Below the pieces are notes generated by a model that searched no databases, was not told where the DNA came from, and saw only the letters and a list, made by a program, of their open reading frames with translations. Made by a program: the position numbers and the translations under genes. A DNA stretch of 64,000 bases from Blautia caecimuris. Lineage in GTDB: Bacteria > Bacillota > Clostridia > Lachnospirales > Lachnospiraceae. Location of the stretch: the NCBI RefSeq assembly GCF_024622975.1, contig NZ_JANJZT010000009.1:54105-118104 (forward strand). Reading direction: 5' to 3'. Below are positions 24,721 to 34,232 of this stretch, in pieces (position 1 is the stretch's first letter; the number at the start of each line of letters is the position of its first letter).

Positions 24721-26001
24721 TTATGCAACAAGGGCTGTCAGCTCCTGCTTTAACTGCTCAAAACGTGCGTCAATATCGGTCCCTTCAACTGCTGATTCCA
24801 TCAGTGCATTGATGATAGCGCTTCCTACGTCAGACCCCCATACATAGTTCAGATCAGTCACTACAGTTTCTGCAGAATTTACCTGTGTACATGCTTCTGC
24901 AAGTTTCTGAGTGATCGGATCACCGCTTTCTTCTGCAAGTGCCTTCAGGTCAAGTGTGGTATTGCATGGATTTGCCTGTACACCGGTAAAGATCTTTGCC
25001 TGTACCTCAGGACTTACCATATATGCCAGGAATTCCAGTGCCAGTTCTGTTTCTGCTTCACTTAAATTAGCAGAAATGGAATGACCGGATCCGGCTGTTA
25101 CAACGGAAACATTGCCCGGGAAGATCTGAGATTCAATCTTATCTGCAAGACCGGCATCAATTCCACTTGCATTCCATACACCATTAAAGAGAACTGCTGC
25201 TTTTCCGTTTTTATTAAAATCATCCATAAGGTTTCCAACATCTTCTGTGGTATGGTCGGATCCGTTTGCCTGATCAAGTTTTGCTGCTGTCTTAAAAGCT
25301 TCTGCAAACGCTTCGGATTCAATCCCTTCCGGTGTCAGTTCTCCTTTAAGAAGCTCTCTGCCCTCTTCTGTAGATGCAAGAACTGCATTAATGATATAAC
25401 GGGATCCCTGTCCTGCAGCATATCCATATGTATCTCCACCCAGCTCATGGACCTTATCCATAGCTACTCCAAAGCTTTCCCAGTCTTTAAACGCTTCTTC
25501 TGCTGTGATACCTGCCTGCTCAAATACTTCCGTATTATACCAGAGTCCACGGCTTTCCAGCTGGTCATGAACGGTATAAATATGACCGTCCACATCATTC
25601 TGTGTATAGTTCAGACCTACCGCATCCTGAAGATTGTTTTCATCAATATATGGTTTCAGGTCAAGAACAAGCCCCTGGCTGATGGCTGCCAGTGAAAGAG
25701 GAAGTCCGCAGTCTACCATATCCGGGAAGTTTCCGCCTGCTACCTCAGCACTGACGATCTCATCTCTGTTCTCTACAGCGATCGGCTCAAACTTTACTTC
25801 TCCGTCTGCATGAGTTTTTGCAAACTCGTCATAAATATCTCTCATTACCTTTGCTGCCGGCCACTCGCTCTCATCATGGTAGTATCCGTGATAAAACTCC
25901 AGAGTGTCTTCTTCTCCCGCAAATGCAGTCACAGTAGATCCCATAACCGCTGCCATTGTCATTGCTCCTGCAAGAAGAATACTGATAGTTCTTTTTTTCA
26001 T
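24721..26001 (-). CDS. Secreted sugar-binding protein of an ABC transporter (no lipobox)
   Basis: A 426-residue family 1 solute-binding protein. The first 28 residues are a Sec signal peptide ending AFA before GEED, without the lipobox cysteine expected for a Gram-positive binding protein. The ATG at 26001 has GGAGGG ahead. The mature N-terminus (MRDIYDEF motif) resembles that of the lipoprotein encoded just upstream, so the two are paralogs. It is the likely substrate receptor for the two permeases that follow. Confidence 0.9.
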   Translation of the reverse strand: MKKRTISILLAGAMTMAAVMGSTVTAFAGEEDTLEFYHGYYHDESEWPAAKVMRDIYDEFAKTHADGEVKFEPIAVENRDEIVSAEVAGGNFPDMVDCGLPLSLAAISQGLVLDLKPYIDENNLQDAVGLNYTQNDVDGHIYTVHDQLESRGLWYNTEVFEQAGITAEEAFKDWESFGVAMDKVHELGGDTYGYAAGQGSRYIINAVLASTEEGRELLKGELTPEGIESEAFAEAFKTAAKLDQANGSDHTTEDVGNLMDDFNKNGKAAVLFNGVWNASGIDAGLADKIESQIFPGNVSVVTAGSGHSISANLSEAETELALEFLAYMVSPEVQAKIFTGVQANPCNTTLDLKALAEESGDPITQKLAEACTQVNSAETVVTDLNYVWGSDVGSAIINALMESAVEGTDIDARFEQLKQELTALVA

Positions 26002-26122
26002 TTCTTTTCCCTCCATAACATGAAATAGTTTTTGTTTTCCGTCTTGTGCATTTCTGCTTAACTTGCATTTATTTTATTTCATTTTATGGTTGTTTTGAAT
26101 GAAAGATATTGACTGCAATCCA

Positions 26123-26166
26123 GGATTATTTTTACTTTTTTACAAAAATATGGATTATTTTTACTT
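26123..26166. promoter_or_regulatory. 15-base direct repeat ahead of the binding-protein gene
   Basis: GGATTATTTTTACTT occurs at 26123-26137 and again at 26152-26166, 29 bases apart, upstream of the secreted binding-protein gene and reaching into the stop of the lipoprotein gene. AraC-type regulators commonly bind such direct repeats, and the YesN-like regulator of this cluster is the obvious candidate. Confidence 0.55.
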
Positions 26167-27426
26167 CAGAGAATGAAGAAATTCCTCATCAGAGATTTCT
26201 CCTTTCAGAACATCATCAATTCCTTCCATAAAATTGTCTCTGGCACCGCTGCTCCACAGGTTGTCGGGAACCTGTATCCTGATTCCGGCTTCCTTTACCG
26301 TATCTGCCGCCTGTACAAAGCGCTCCATTTTCTTTTGATATTTCCGGATATCTATATGAGGATTCGCAGGAACCTGCTCTGTTTCTTTCAAAATCCGTTC
26401 CTGTACCGGCTGACTGAGCATGTATTTCACAAACCGGACGCTTGCCTCCTGCTTTTTTTCATCTCCCGTTTTTCCAAGGATATATCCAAGACATGCCGAC
26501 TCGCATGATATTTTTTCTCCTTCCCCGGAAGGGATCAGCGCATAGGCAGCGTCTATCTGATCTGAGATCATAGGCGCGCCCCAGATCCCGTTAATGTACA
26601 TAGCTGTTTTTCCATCATTAAACGCATCTGTTTCATCCCGATAGCTGTAATCTCCATTTGCCCTGGAATACCGATAGATTTTCCGCAGGGTATCAAGAGC
26701 TTCTTTCACAGCCTTTTCCTCCAGATAAAGCCGATGGTTCTGAGCCACACTTCCATTTGTAAAATCCTGGGCCGCAAGAATATGATCCATAAAATAAAGG
26801 TATGCCTCTGACGACATCTGAAGACATTCTACACCGTTCTGTTCTGCTTTTGCCCAACTATCGATCTGATCGCATGCCTTAAGAAATTCCTCCCAGGTAT
26901 CCGGAAGCTCCTCTACCCCCGCTGCCTGAAAAATCCCCTGGTCATACCAGTAACCTCCGCTTAAAAGAAGCACATCCGATATGGTAAAAAGCTGCTCTTC
27001 CCCTGTAGTCCAGAAGTCGATATTTACAGGAGCAAGATTCCCTGCAAATTCCCGGTCTTCTCTGATATATGGCATCAGATCGAGGGCAAGATCATTTTCC
27101 GTCATAAACTGATATACCGTATCTTTACCGGATCCTCCCAGAAATACCAGATCCGGGATTTCTCCTACCACAAGCATATCCTCAACCTTACGGACCATTT
27201 CGCTTCCGGAGGGCATAGAAAGCTGGTTCAGCTTTACATCAGGATTTTCCTTTTCAAAATCCTGATAAATATCCCGCATGACCACATGATCCTCTTCCGT
27301 AGTCCCCCATCCGTGGATCAGAGTGATCTCTACCGGTTCCGGCGCTTTTTCTCCACATCCTGCCAGAAAAATGGCAGAAAGAAACGCCAGCCCTGAAATT
27401 CTCAGAAGCTTTTTCTTACTCTTCAT
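26161..27426 (-). CDS. Sugar-binding lipoprotein adjacent to the two-component system
   Basis: A 421-residue family 1 solute-binding protein with a clear lipobox, LAGC, and lipid-accepting Cys24. It overlaps the regulator gene by 11 bases, so it belongs to the kinase-regulator unit rather than only to the permeases. It resembles the second binding protein downstream. It may be the transporter receptor or an accessory that presents sugar to the kinase; context favours the latter slightly. Confidence 0.9.
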   Translation of the reverse strand: MKSKKKLLRISGLAFLSAIFLAGCGEKAPEPVEITLIHGWGTTEEDHVVMRDIYQDFEKENPDVKLNQLSMPSGSEMVRKVEDMLVVGEIPDLVFLGGSGKDTVYQFMTENDLALDLMPYIREDREFAGNLAPVNIDFWTTGEEQLFTISDVLLLSGGYWYDQGIFQAAGVEELPDTWEEFLKACDQIDSWAKAEQNGVECLQMSSEAYLYFMDHILAAQDFTNGSVAQNHRLYLEEKAVKEALDTLRKIYRYSRANGDYSYRDETDAFNDGKTAMYINGIWGAPMISDQIDAAYALIPSGEGEKISCESACLGYILGKTGDEKKQEASVRFVKYMLSQPVQERILKETEQVPANPHIDIRKYQKKMERFVQAADTVKEAGIRIQVPDNLWSSGARDNFMEGIDDVLKGEISDEEFLHSLK

Positions 27427-28177
27427 TTACGCCCCTCTTCCCACTTTGATACTCCTTGGGGGAAACCCCCGTGTATCTTTTAAAGATTCTGGAAAAATAC
27501 CCTGTATCGTCAAACCCTACCGACTGAGAGATCTCATAAATCTTTCTGTCCGTAGTTTCCATATATACCTTGGCTTTTTCGATTCTTTTTTTCAGAATCA
27601 CATCAAAAAGATTCTGCCCGCTTTCTTTTTTATAAAGCCTGCTTAAATAACTGCTGTTTGCATGAAGCTCTTCTGCGATATCGTTAAGGGTGATCTTTTT
27701 GCTGTAATTCTTTTCAATGTATTCCTGAACCTGGTCATAAAGACTTTCTGCCACTTTTTTCTCCGGCAGTTTTACCAGCTCCTCCTCCAGTTCTTTTTTC
27801 TGTTTCTGCAGCTTCCGGGTTACCTTTTCCACTGCAGGAGGAAGCTCTTCCAGAACCGAAAGCTTCAGAACATAATCCGCTACATCATACCGGATGGCTG
27901 TTCTTGCATATTCAAAGTCTGTATAGGCGCTCAGGATGATTGTCTGGGTTTCCGGGTACTTTTCATAAAGCTGTCTGCATACCTCCAGTCCGTCGATCTC
28001 CGGCATACGGATGTCCGTAATCACAATATCCGGGTGTTCTTCTTCCACACACTGAAGAAGCTCTCTGCCGTTGTTTACCACACGGATCAGTTCACAGCCC
28101 ATTTTTTCCCAGTTCATCAGTTTTTTCAGAGCGGTTCTGAGATACGCCTCATCATCAGCTGCTGCTACTTTCCACAT
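27416..28177 (-). CDS. YesN-like response regulator with AraC DNA-binding domain
   Basis: A 253-residue regulator: receiver domain (1-120, phospho-Asp55 in IVITDIRMPEIDG) and a C-terminal AraC-type double helix-turn-helix (about 150-250, ending TGVSPKEYQ). The start overlaps the kinase gene by 23 bases. AAAGGGG precedes the ATG. It probably activates the sugar cluster in which it lies. Confidence 0.93.
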   Translation of the reverse strand: MWKVAAADDEAYLRTALKKLMNWEKMGCELIRVVNNGRELLQCVEEEHPDIVITDIRMPEIDGLEVCRQLYEKYPETQTIILSAYTDFEYARTAIRYDVADYVLKLSVLEELPPAVEKVTRKLQKQKKELEEELVKLPEKKVAESLYDQVQEYIEKNYSKKITLNDIAEELHANSSYLSRLYKKESGQNLFDVILKKRIEKAKVYMETTDRKIYEISQSVGFDDTGYFSRIFKRYTGVSPKEYQSGKRGVNEE

Positions 28178-29909
28178 ATACGCTTCCCCTTTCTGCAGGC
28201 AGAATGATTTCTGCCCTTGTTCCTACATTTTTTTCTCCTGTAATCTTCATACAGTATCTGTCGTGATAGAGGATTTCCAGCAGGCGTTTCATATTAGCCA
28301 GCCCTGTATGAGTATGCTCCGTTTCTTCTTCCAGATCGATTTCCAGGTCTTCTGCGCGTTCCTCATACCCTACTCCATTGTCTTCCACTACAATATGGAG
28401 CATGTCATCCTGCTCAAAAAGACGGATCCGAACCATACCCCCGCCGCTTTTTGGCTCGATCCCATGGGACACTGCATTTTCCACCAGGTTTTCAATAAGA
28501 AGCCTTGGAATCCTGAAATTCTTCACATCCTCGCTTCCATATTCGATCTCATAGGAAAGCTGGTCTTCAAACCGGCTTTTCTGAAGATAAAGATAAAAAT
28601 CCACCAGTTCCATTTCCTGAGATACCGGAATACGGATTTCCTTTTCCCGGAATATTTTGCCCCGCATCAGTCCGGAAAATGCCTGAAGTCCCCTGTACAG
28701 CTCCTCATCTCCGGCAAGTCTGGCACGGATGCTGAACATGGCAAGGATATTAAACTGGAAATGAGGATTGATCTGTGCCTGCAGATACTTGGTCTGTGAC
28801 CGGGCTGCAAGAAGCTGTTTCTCATAGACCTGCTCGATGAGATACTGGATCCTTTCTGCCATTTCATTAAAGATCACACTGATCTCATGGATCTCGGAAA
28901 TAGAAGAATCCTCCATACGAACATCCAGATCCTTTTTTCCAAATGCCTCCAGATTATCTGCCAGAGTCTTTAACGGTCTGGTAAACCGAAAACTGATTCC
29001 CAGCATCATGGCTCCAATAAATATAAGAGCCAGAAAGACCACTGCAAAAAAAGTAACCATAGTAGGTTTCAGAATCACATAAATATTATCCATTCCCACA
29101 GATACCGCCGCGCAGGTACCAAATCCTGTTCCCATAGACGCATAAAGAGTCCTGATTCCTGCGATCCTTTTTTCTCCCACGTCATTCAGTTCCAGATGGT
29201 TCAGCTCTCCGGCTGTCTGCTCCGCCCCTGCGGAGATCAGGATATTTTTTTGCTGGTCGCTGACAATCCAGTTTCCATGACTGTAGGTTCCTATCTGGGC
29301 AAAAATATCCCGGATGCCCTCTTTTGCGATTCCAAGAACGCAAATTCCCAGCTCTTCCATGCCGTCTCCATAAACACGAAAACAGAGGTTGATCTCATCA
29401 GCCCCTGACGTCATCTGATATCTTTCTTCTGTTTGGCGGAAATCTCGCATCATTTCCAGATAACCGATCTCCTTGTTTCGTCCTGCCGAAACAGTCATTG
29501 GATAGTAATGCTCCCTGACATACTCATCCTTTTTATTAAACAGACACACACTGGTCACAAAAGGACTCTGTCCTTCTGTCATATTCCGATTGGAAAATAA
29601 TTCCATACTGTAGGAAAGCTGTTTTTCCATTTCTGCCCTGTCTGTCCAGTCTGCGTCAAAAAAATCCTGCAGTGTGGAATTGTGGCGGATCATCACTGCC
29701 CCGTCCTGAATAAACTGCATTTTTGACTGATAGTTCTGAAGGGTATTCTGGAGGATATTTTCCATATCCTCCCTGATATTCCCCAGAAAAAACACAAAAA
29801 ACATCACGATCATCACTGTTCCAAAAAGAACCAGCGCGCCAAAAGATGTTGCCATCGTCAGCAGTGTGATCTCTCTTTTTAATGTCCGTTTCTTTTTTCT
29901 GCCGCTCAT
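28155..29909 (-). CDS. YesM-like sensor histidine kinase
   Basis: A 584-residue membrane kinase: membrane helix at 17-42, extracellular sensor of about 240 residues, second helix at 284-305, HAMP at 305-358, His_kinase domain with phospho-His383 in QINPHFQFN, and a HATPase domain with NLVENAVSHG. The ATG at 29909 is supported by AGGAGAGAGC; earlier in-frame starts lie inside the upstream gene. It partners the regulator that overlaps its 3-prime end. Confidence 0.92.
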   Translation of the reverse strand: MSGRKKKRTLKREITLLTMATSFGALVLFGTVMIVMFFVFFLGNIREDMENILQNTLQNYQSKMQFIQDGAVMIRHNSTLQDFFDADWTDRAEMEKQLSYSMELFSNRNMTEGQSPFVTSVCLFNKKDEYVREHYYPMTVSAGRNKEIGYLEMMRDFRQTEERYQMTSGADEINLCFRVYGDGMEELGICVLGIAKEGIRDIFAQIGTYSHGNWIVSDQQKNILISAGAEQTAGELNHLELNDVGEKRIAGIRTLYASMGTGFGTCAAVSVGMDNIYVILKPTMVTFFAVVFLALIFIGAMMLGISFRFTRPLKTLADNLEAFGKKDLDVRMEDSSISEIHEISVIFNEMAERIQYLIEQVYEKQLLAARSQTKYLQAQINPHFQFNILAMFSIRARLAGDEELYRGLQAFSGLMRGKIFREKEIRIPVSQEMELVDFYLYLQKSRFEDQLSYEIEYGSEDVKNFRIPRLLIENLVENAVSHGIEPKSGGGMVRIRLFEQDDMLHIVVEDNGVGYEERAEDLEIDLEEETEHTHTGLANMKRLLEILYHDRYCMKITGEKNVGTRAEIILPAERGSVYVESSSS

Positions 29910-29943
29910 GCTCTCTCCTGTCTGTTTTCTGCCGGTCTTCCGG

Positions 29944-31584
29944 TCAGCTGTATTTTTCCAGACTTTCCAGAAGCTGTGCATAAACCCGGTCAAGTTTCTC
30001 CGGATCCCTGCTGTATGTATGATTATTCGTAAACATCTGATCCAGCAGCCGGTCATGAAGCTGCGGATCTTTTTTCAGGAGCAGTCCCCAAAGTGCCGCA
30101 TCCTCTGCTCCTCTTCGCTGTGCTTCCAGACGCATACTGATCTCCGGTTCCTCTTTTCCCGGATACACCAGAAAAGAATCACCACAGGGAAAGGCAGTTC
30201 CTATTCCTGTATCATTCGGACAGCTGGTTCCTTTGAATGGATCCATTCCTCCCGGAAACTGGTTAAATCCCCAGTGGAGGAATCCGGAAATCCTGTTTCT
30301 GGCACAGCCCCAGAACAGAAGCCTTCCACGTATCAGATGAAAATCCAGAAAACGATTAAGCCATTCTCCCTCCGGCCCGCAGCAGACATAAGTCCACACA
30401 GTTTCACCCAGACGGATAAGCTGATCAAACTCAGCCTTCTTTTTTTCATATCCGGCTGTTCCCGGAACCCAGATATCCACTCCTCCATAAAACTCCGCAG
30501 TATCAACCGCTTCTATGATCTGTACACCAGGAAGATATTTCCGAAGGATACCTGCAGCCAGATAATACTGCCGGCGCCTTGCCTCCAGAGCCTCCCGGTC
30601 CTTTACATGGATATCCGGCTCATCATGGATATGGAACAGGATCTTTTTTTCCCATCCGTGCTTTTTCAGATAGGAAGCCAGCGCCTGTACCAGCTTCACT
30701 GTATGAACATAACCTTCCAGTGTATCAAACTTCAGATTTTTATCCATCATACAGGTAAAGCTGTCCGTATACATATCCGGACTTCCGTCCGGAAGAAATC
30801 CACGGTGAAGAAGCGCTCCAATCTCCATGATTTCCATTCCTTCTTCAAAAAAGCATTGAATCACCGGTGTTAAGTACTCAAAGTCAAAAGCAATCGGTTC
30901 TTTGGTGTTTACGCATTTCTCGTCCAGCTGAATATAAAAAATTTTCTGATGCAGTCTCCTCATAGCGCGGATGTATACTCTCAGCATATCCAGATACTCC
31001 GGTGTTCCCATTTCCACATGATGGAACCGGCTTATTGCCTCCAGGGAAAACCAGTTTGTAACGGGAAACGCATCCTCTGGAATCCGCACGCTGCAGACCT
31101 TTACGGACACACCGCCTTCCCAGAAGCCTTCTTCTGTTTCTGCCCCAAGACTCAGGTGGTATTCTCCCGGCTCCAGATCCTTGTCCGGCACAAGGCAGAG
31201 ATACGCTGCGGCCTTCCGGTTCTTTACGGAAATCTCTCCGCTGTCTGTTCTGCAAAGACAGTCATAAACACGAAAAGGTGCCAGACGGGTCACATAATCC
31301 GGTTTGACTCCTGGCGGTGTTTCCAGCACCATAGCGCCTCCCTGGGAAACTCCGTCTCCGGTATTATATTCCACCGGAATGTCTTTCATTTCATACCATT
31401 CTCCACAAAAACCCTTTCCCTTCAGGAAAAAGTTCACCTTTTTTCCACTGGTCTCAAGTATCAGCTGGATCCCCGGTCTGCCGTTTCCAGCCATGGTGAT
31501 CTGCAGTTCCTCCGGAAGTCTGCCGCACAGACTGTCCGGATAGAGAAATTCTTCTCTTGTGGTTACCATACCTGTTAATTCCAT
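29944..31584 (-). CDS. DUF4091 / GH123-like glycosidase domain protein, cytoplasmic
   Basis: A 546-residue protein. Residues about 170-540 match the DUF4091 domain, which is related to GH123 beta-N-acetylgalactosaminidases; the paired acidic residues Asp321-Glu322 in HIHDEPD fit the catalytic pair of that fold. The N-terminal about 165 residues form a beta-sandwich-like domain. No signal peptide or membrane segment is visible, so it would act on imported oligosaccharides. It heads the first sugar cluster, ahead of the kinase. The substrate is unknown. Confidence 0.78.
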   Translation of the reverse strand: MELTGMVTTREEFLYPDSLCGRLPEELQITMAGNGRPGIQLILETSGKKVNFFLKGKGFCGEWYEMKDIPVEYNTGDGVSQGGAMVLETPPGVKPDYVTRLAPFRVYDCLCRTDSGEISVKNRKAAAYLCLVPDKDLEPGEYHLSLGAETEEGFWEGGVSVKVCSVRIPEDAFPVTNWFSLEAISRFHHVEMGTPEYLDMLRVYIRAMRRLHQKIFYIQLDEKCVNTKEPIAFDFEYLTPVIQCFFEEGMEIMEIGALLHRGFLPDGSPDMYTDSFTCMMDKNLKFDTLEGYVHTVKLVQALASYLKKHGWEKKILFHIHDEPDIHVKDREALEARRRQYYLAAGILRKYLPGVQIIEAVDTAEFYGGVDIWVPGTAGYEKKKAEFDQLIRLGETVWTYVCCGPEGEWLNRFLDFHLIRGRLLFWGCARNRISGFLHWGFNQFPGGMDPFKGTSCPNDTGIGTAFPCGDSFLVYPGKEEPEISMRLEAQRRGAEDAALWGLLLKKDPQLHDRLLDQMFTNNHTYSRDPEKLDRVYAQLLESLEKYS

Positions 31585-31675
31585 AATACACTCCTGCCTC
31601 TATGATTTTATCATACCTTTTTTTCCAGTTTTCAGCAACAGGATTCTTCTGTTTTTCAATTATTGCACCTTATTG

Positions 31676-33034
31676 TCAGCCTTTGACTCCTGATGCCGCA
31701 ATGCTCTGCTTCAGCTGTCTGGAAAACAGAATAGACAACAGTATCACTGGTGTGATGGTCACAACAGCAAGCCCCATCAGAGCATTCTGTTTGGTTCCTG
31801 CATTATTGGAAATATTATAAAGAGCCACATTTAAGGTCCACAGATTCTGATCCTCTGTTACCAGCCATGCCCAGAAAAAATCATTCCAGTTTCCAATAAA
31901 TGTCTGCAGCGCAATAAGAGAAATAATCGGCTTGGACAGGGGCATACATATTCTGGAATAAAGATACCAGCTTCCGGCTCCGTCCAACGCGGCTGCTTCA
32001 AAATAGCTTCCCGGGATCTGATCAAAAAATCCCTTGTACAGATACACATAAAATCCATAGGGATATAAAAATGGAAGCAAAAGAGCCGCATAGTTATTAT
32101 AAGCTCCCATTTCCCGGTACATGATCAGCTGCGGAAGCATAATACTGGCAAAGGGGATCATCATTCCCCCCAGGAAAAACATCAGTACAAATTTACCGGC
32201 TCTCTGAGAGAGCTGACGGCTGATCACGAATGCACAGACAGAACACAGGATCACCTGGGCGATCATTGCAAATCCGATCACGATGACGCTGTTCATCACA
32301 AAAGTCAGAAATCCGTATTTTACAACCCTTTCACTTTGGGGATAAATATAGGCCGGCATATCCAGATAATATTTGAAGCTTTCCAGACTGAGAAGGTTTT
32401 TGGTTCTGTTTCCAATACTGACCAGCGTTCCTGCTGTAGTATATTTTTCCTGGATCACAGGCGCTATCTGATCCTGAAACTCATCTGCCAGCCCTTCTTC
32501 CGGTACTTTATCGATTCCGTTTTCATCAAACTCATAACCAATGGATTCACAGGCACGGACATAACGGTCATCATGAAGAAGGATTTCTTTTTTGATTGCA
32601 GTTCTTTTGTAAATTCCATAATCGCATTCCATCTGAAGCTTCATCTGATGCGCTCTCGAATGGAACAAAGTTCTGCCTTCTCTGGTTCCATAAACATGTA
32701 TCTCCATAATCGACTGATCTGCAAATTTAAAGTTGGTTCCAAACATTACAAGAACATTATCCTTAAGCATCTGATCCTTCATTTCTTCTGCATCCTGAAA
32801 TTCCTGCCCGGTATAATCCAGCACAAAGGATACGCTGTTTGCCTTTCCCGGAAGAAGCTTCGGAGGAACCTTATAAATCTGGGAATTATCCTTCATGGCG
32901 CTGGATACGGCAAAAACCAGCGGATACAGCATCAGCGCTGCAAAAAGCAGAGACACTGTAACTGCAGCAATTTTCAGAAAGCGTTCGGATTTTCCGCAGC
33001 GGATTCTGTTTTTTCTGTTTTTCTTTCTCTTCAT
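31676..33034 (-). CDS. CUT1 ABC permease (MalG type) with a large extracellular insert
   Basis: A 452-residue permease, about 170 longer than usual for the family. Membrane helix 1 is at about 20-44. Between it and helix 2 (about 238-260) lies an insert of roughly 150 residues (about 65-215) rich in charged residues, which would face outward. The rest is normal, with the EAA motif YFEAAALDGAGSW. The ATG at 33034 is chosen because AAAGGAGG is 7 bases ahead; an ATG two codons earlier is too close. It pairs with the permease just upstream and the divergent binding protein. Confidence 0.9.
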   Translation of the reverse strand: MKRKKNRKNRIRCGKSERFLKIAAVTVSLLFAALMLYPLVFAVSSAMKDNSQIYKVPPKLLPGKANSVSFVLDYTGQEFQDAEEMKDQMLKDNVLVMFGTNFKFADQSIMEIHVYGTREGRTLFHSRAHQMKLQMECDYGIYKRTAIKKEILLHDDRYVRACESIGYEFDENGIDKVPEEGLADEFQDQIAPVIQEKYTTAGTLVSIGNRTKNLLSLESFKYYLDMPAYIYPQSERVVKYGFLTFVMNSVIVIGFAMIAQVILCSVCAFVISRQLSQRAGKFVLMFFLGGMMIPFASIMLPQLIMYREMGAYNNYAALLLPFLYPYGFYVYLYKGFFDQIPGSYFEAAALDGAGSWYLYSRICMPLSKPIISLIALQTFIGNWNDFFWAWLVTEDQNLWTLNVALYNISNNAGTKQNALMGLAVVTITPVILLSILFSRQLKQSIAASGVKG

Positions 33035-33047
33035 GTCCATGCCTCCT

Positions 33048-33968
33048 TTAATTCTTCTCTGACTTCTCAAAATGCATCTGAAGCATGGTCAGTACCGCGA
33101 TCACGATCAAAAGTACCACCGAAGCAGCTGAACCACGGCCATAATTCAGATCATCATTAAATGCATTATAGATAAAAATACCTTGTGTGGTAGAAGCTCC
33201 GCTGGGTCCTCCGGACGCATACATGTATGGAGCATCCAGAAGCTGCATGGTAGTGATCACACACATGATCAACTGGATAAAGATCATAAAAGAAATATTC
33301 GGAAGAATAATATGTCTGATTTTTTTAAATCCGGTACATCCGTCCAGAGCTGCCGATTCCATAATGTCTGTAGATACCCCCTGAATCGCAGACAGATAAA
33401 GAAGCACTGTCAGTCCTCCGCCCAGTACCCCTGGAAAGATAATACAGAATTTGACCAGATCCGGATCACTGAGCCATACCTGCGGCTCTCCGCCAAAGAA
33501 TTTTACGATCTGATTTGCCACGCCATAATCCGGATGCCATATCCACCTCCAGATGATCACATTTACTGAAGTCGGAATCAGCGCCGGAAGGATATAAAGA
33601 GTGGTCAGGCATTTCTGCAGCCTGATCAGCTCATTAAGCAGAAGCGCCTGGATCAAAGGGATAAAAAAACACATGCACAACTGAAGGAGCAGAAAAATAA
33701 ATGTATTTTTCCAGGACTCCCAGTAAAACTGCATCTGGAACATTTCCAGGTAATTTTTCAGCCCCACGAATCTTCCCGGGGGATTTATGGGGTCATATTT
33801 AAAAAGTGAAATATAAAAAGCACTGAAAATCGGATAATATTTCAGCCAGACCGTAAAAGCCATAGGGAGAAATAAAATACACCAGGGTGTTACTTTTTTA
33901 CGGAATGTATAGCTTCCCGGCTTTGCGGTAAAGGATTTTTTCTTTTTCGTACTCATTTTTGCACTCAT
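33048..33968 (-). CDS. CUT1 ABC permease (MalF/LplB type)
   Basis: A 306-residue permease with six membrane segments and the EAA motif MESAALDGCTGFKKIRHII. GGAGG lies 8 bases ahead of the ATG at 33968. It forms the second transporter with the enlarged permease 13 bases downstream and the binding protein that is read divergently from 34233. Confidence 0.92.
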   Translation of the reverse strand: MSAKMSTKKKKSFTAKPGSYTFRKKVTPWCILFLPMAFTVWLKYYPIFSAFYISLFKYDPINPPGRFVGLKNYLEMFQMQFYWESWKNTFIFLLLQLCMCFFIPLIQALLLNELIRLQKCLTTLYILPALIPTSVNVIIWRWIWHPDYGVANQIVKFFGGEPQVWLSDPDLVKFCIIFPGVLGGGLTVLLYLSAIQGVSTDIMESAALDGCTGFKKIRHIILPNISFMIFIQLIMCVITTMQLLDAPYMYASGGPSGASTTQGIFIYNAFNDDLNYGRGSAASVVLLIVIAVLTMLQMHFEKSEKN

Positions 33969-34055
33969 TTTCCATACCTCCATTTTCTGCATAATCCTGT
34001 TAAGATAAAGTATAAAAAAAATTACTTTTCAGGAAAATATACATAGCTTACTTTT

Positions 34056-34114
34056 ATGTCACCTTTTTTAACCTCTTCATTTTTTCCTGGAAGACACCTT
34101 AAAAAAAGTGACAT
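34056..34114. promoter_or_regulatory. 16-base inverted repeat between divergent transporter operons
   Basis: ATGTCACCTTTTTTAA (34056-34071) is matched on the opposite strand by 34099-34114 with one mismatch; the arm centres are 43 bases apart. It lies between the divergent permease and binding-protein genes, so one regulator bound here could serve both directions. The YesN-like protein at 37634-39178 is the candidate. Confidence 0.55.
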
Positions 34115-34143
34115 TTCTATGAAATATGGTTAAATTTATTCTA

Positions 34144-34172
34144 TTTTCAGAATCCTTGTAATCTGTTATGAT
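34144..34172 (+). promoter_or_regulatory. Probable promoter of the binding-protein gene
   Basis: TTTTCA (34144-34149) and TATGAT (34167-34172) are 17 bases apart, about 60 bases ahead of the ATG. The weak -35 suits an activator-dependent promoter. Confidence 0.4.
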
Positions 34173-34232
34173 TAGTTCAGGACAAAATACCGGCACAAGA
34201 TCAATGGACCGGATAAAAAGGAGGATTTCATT

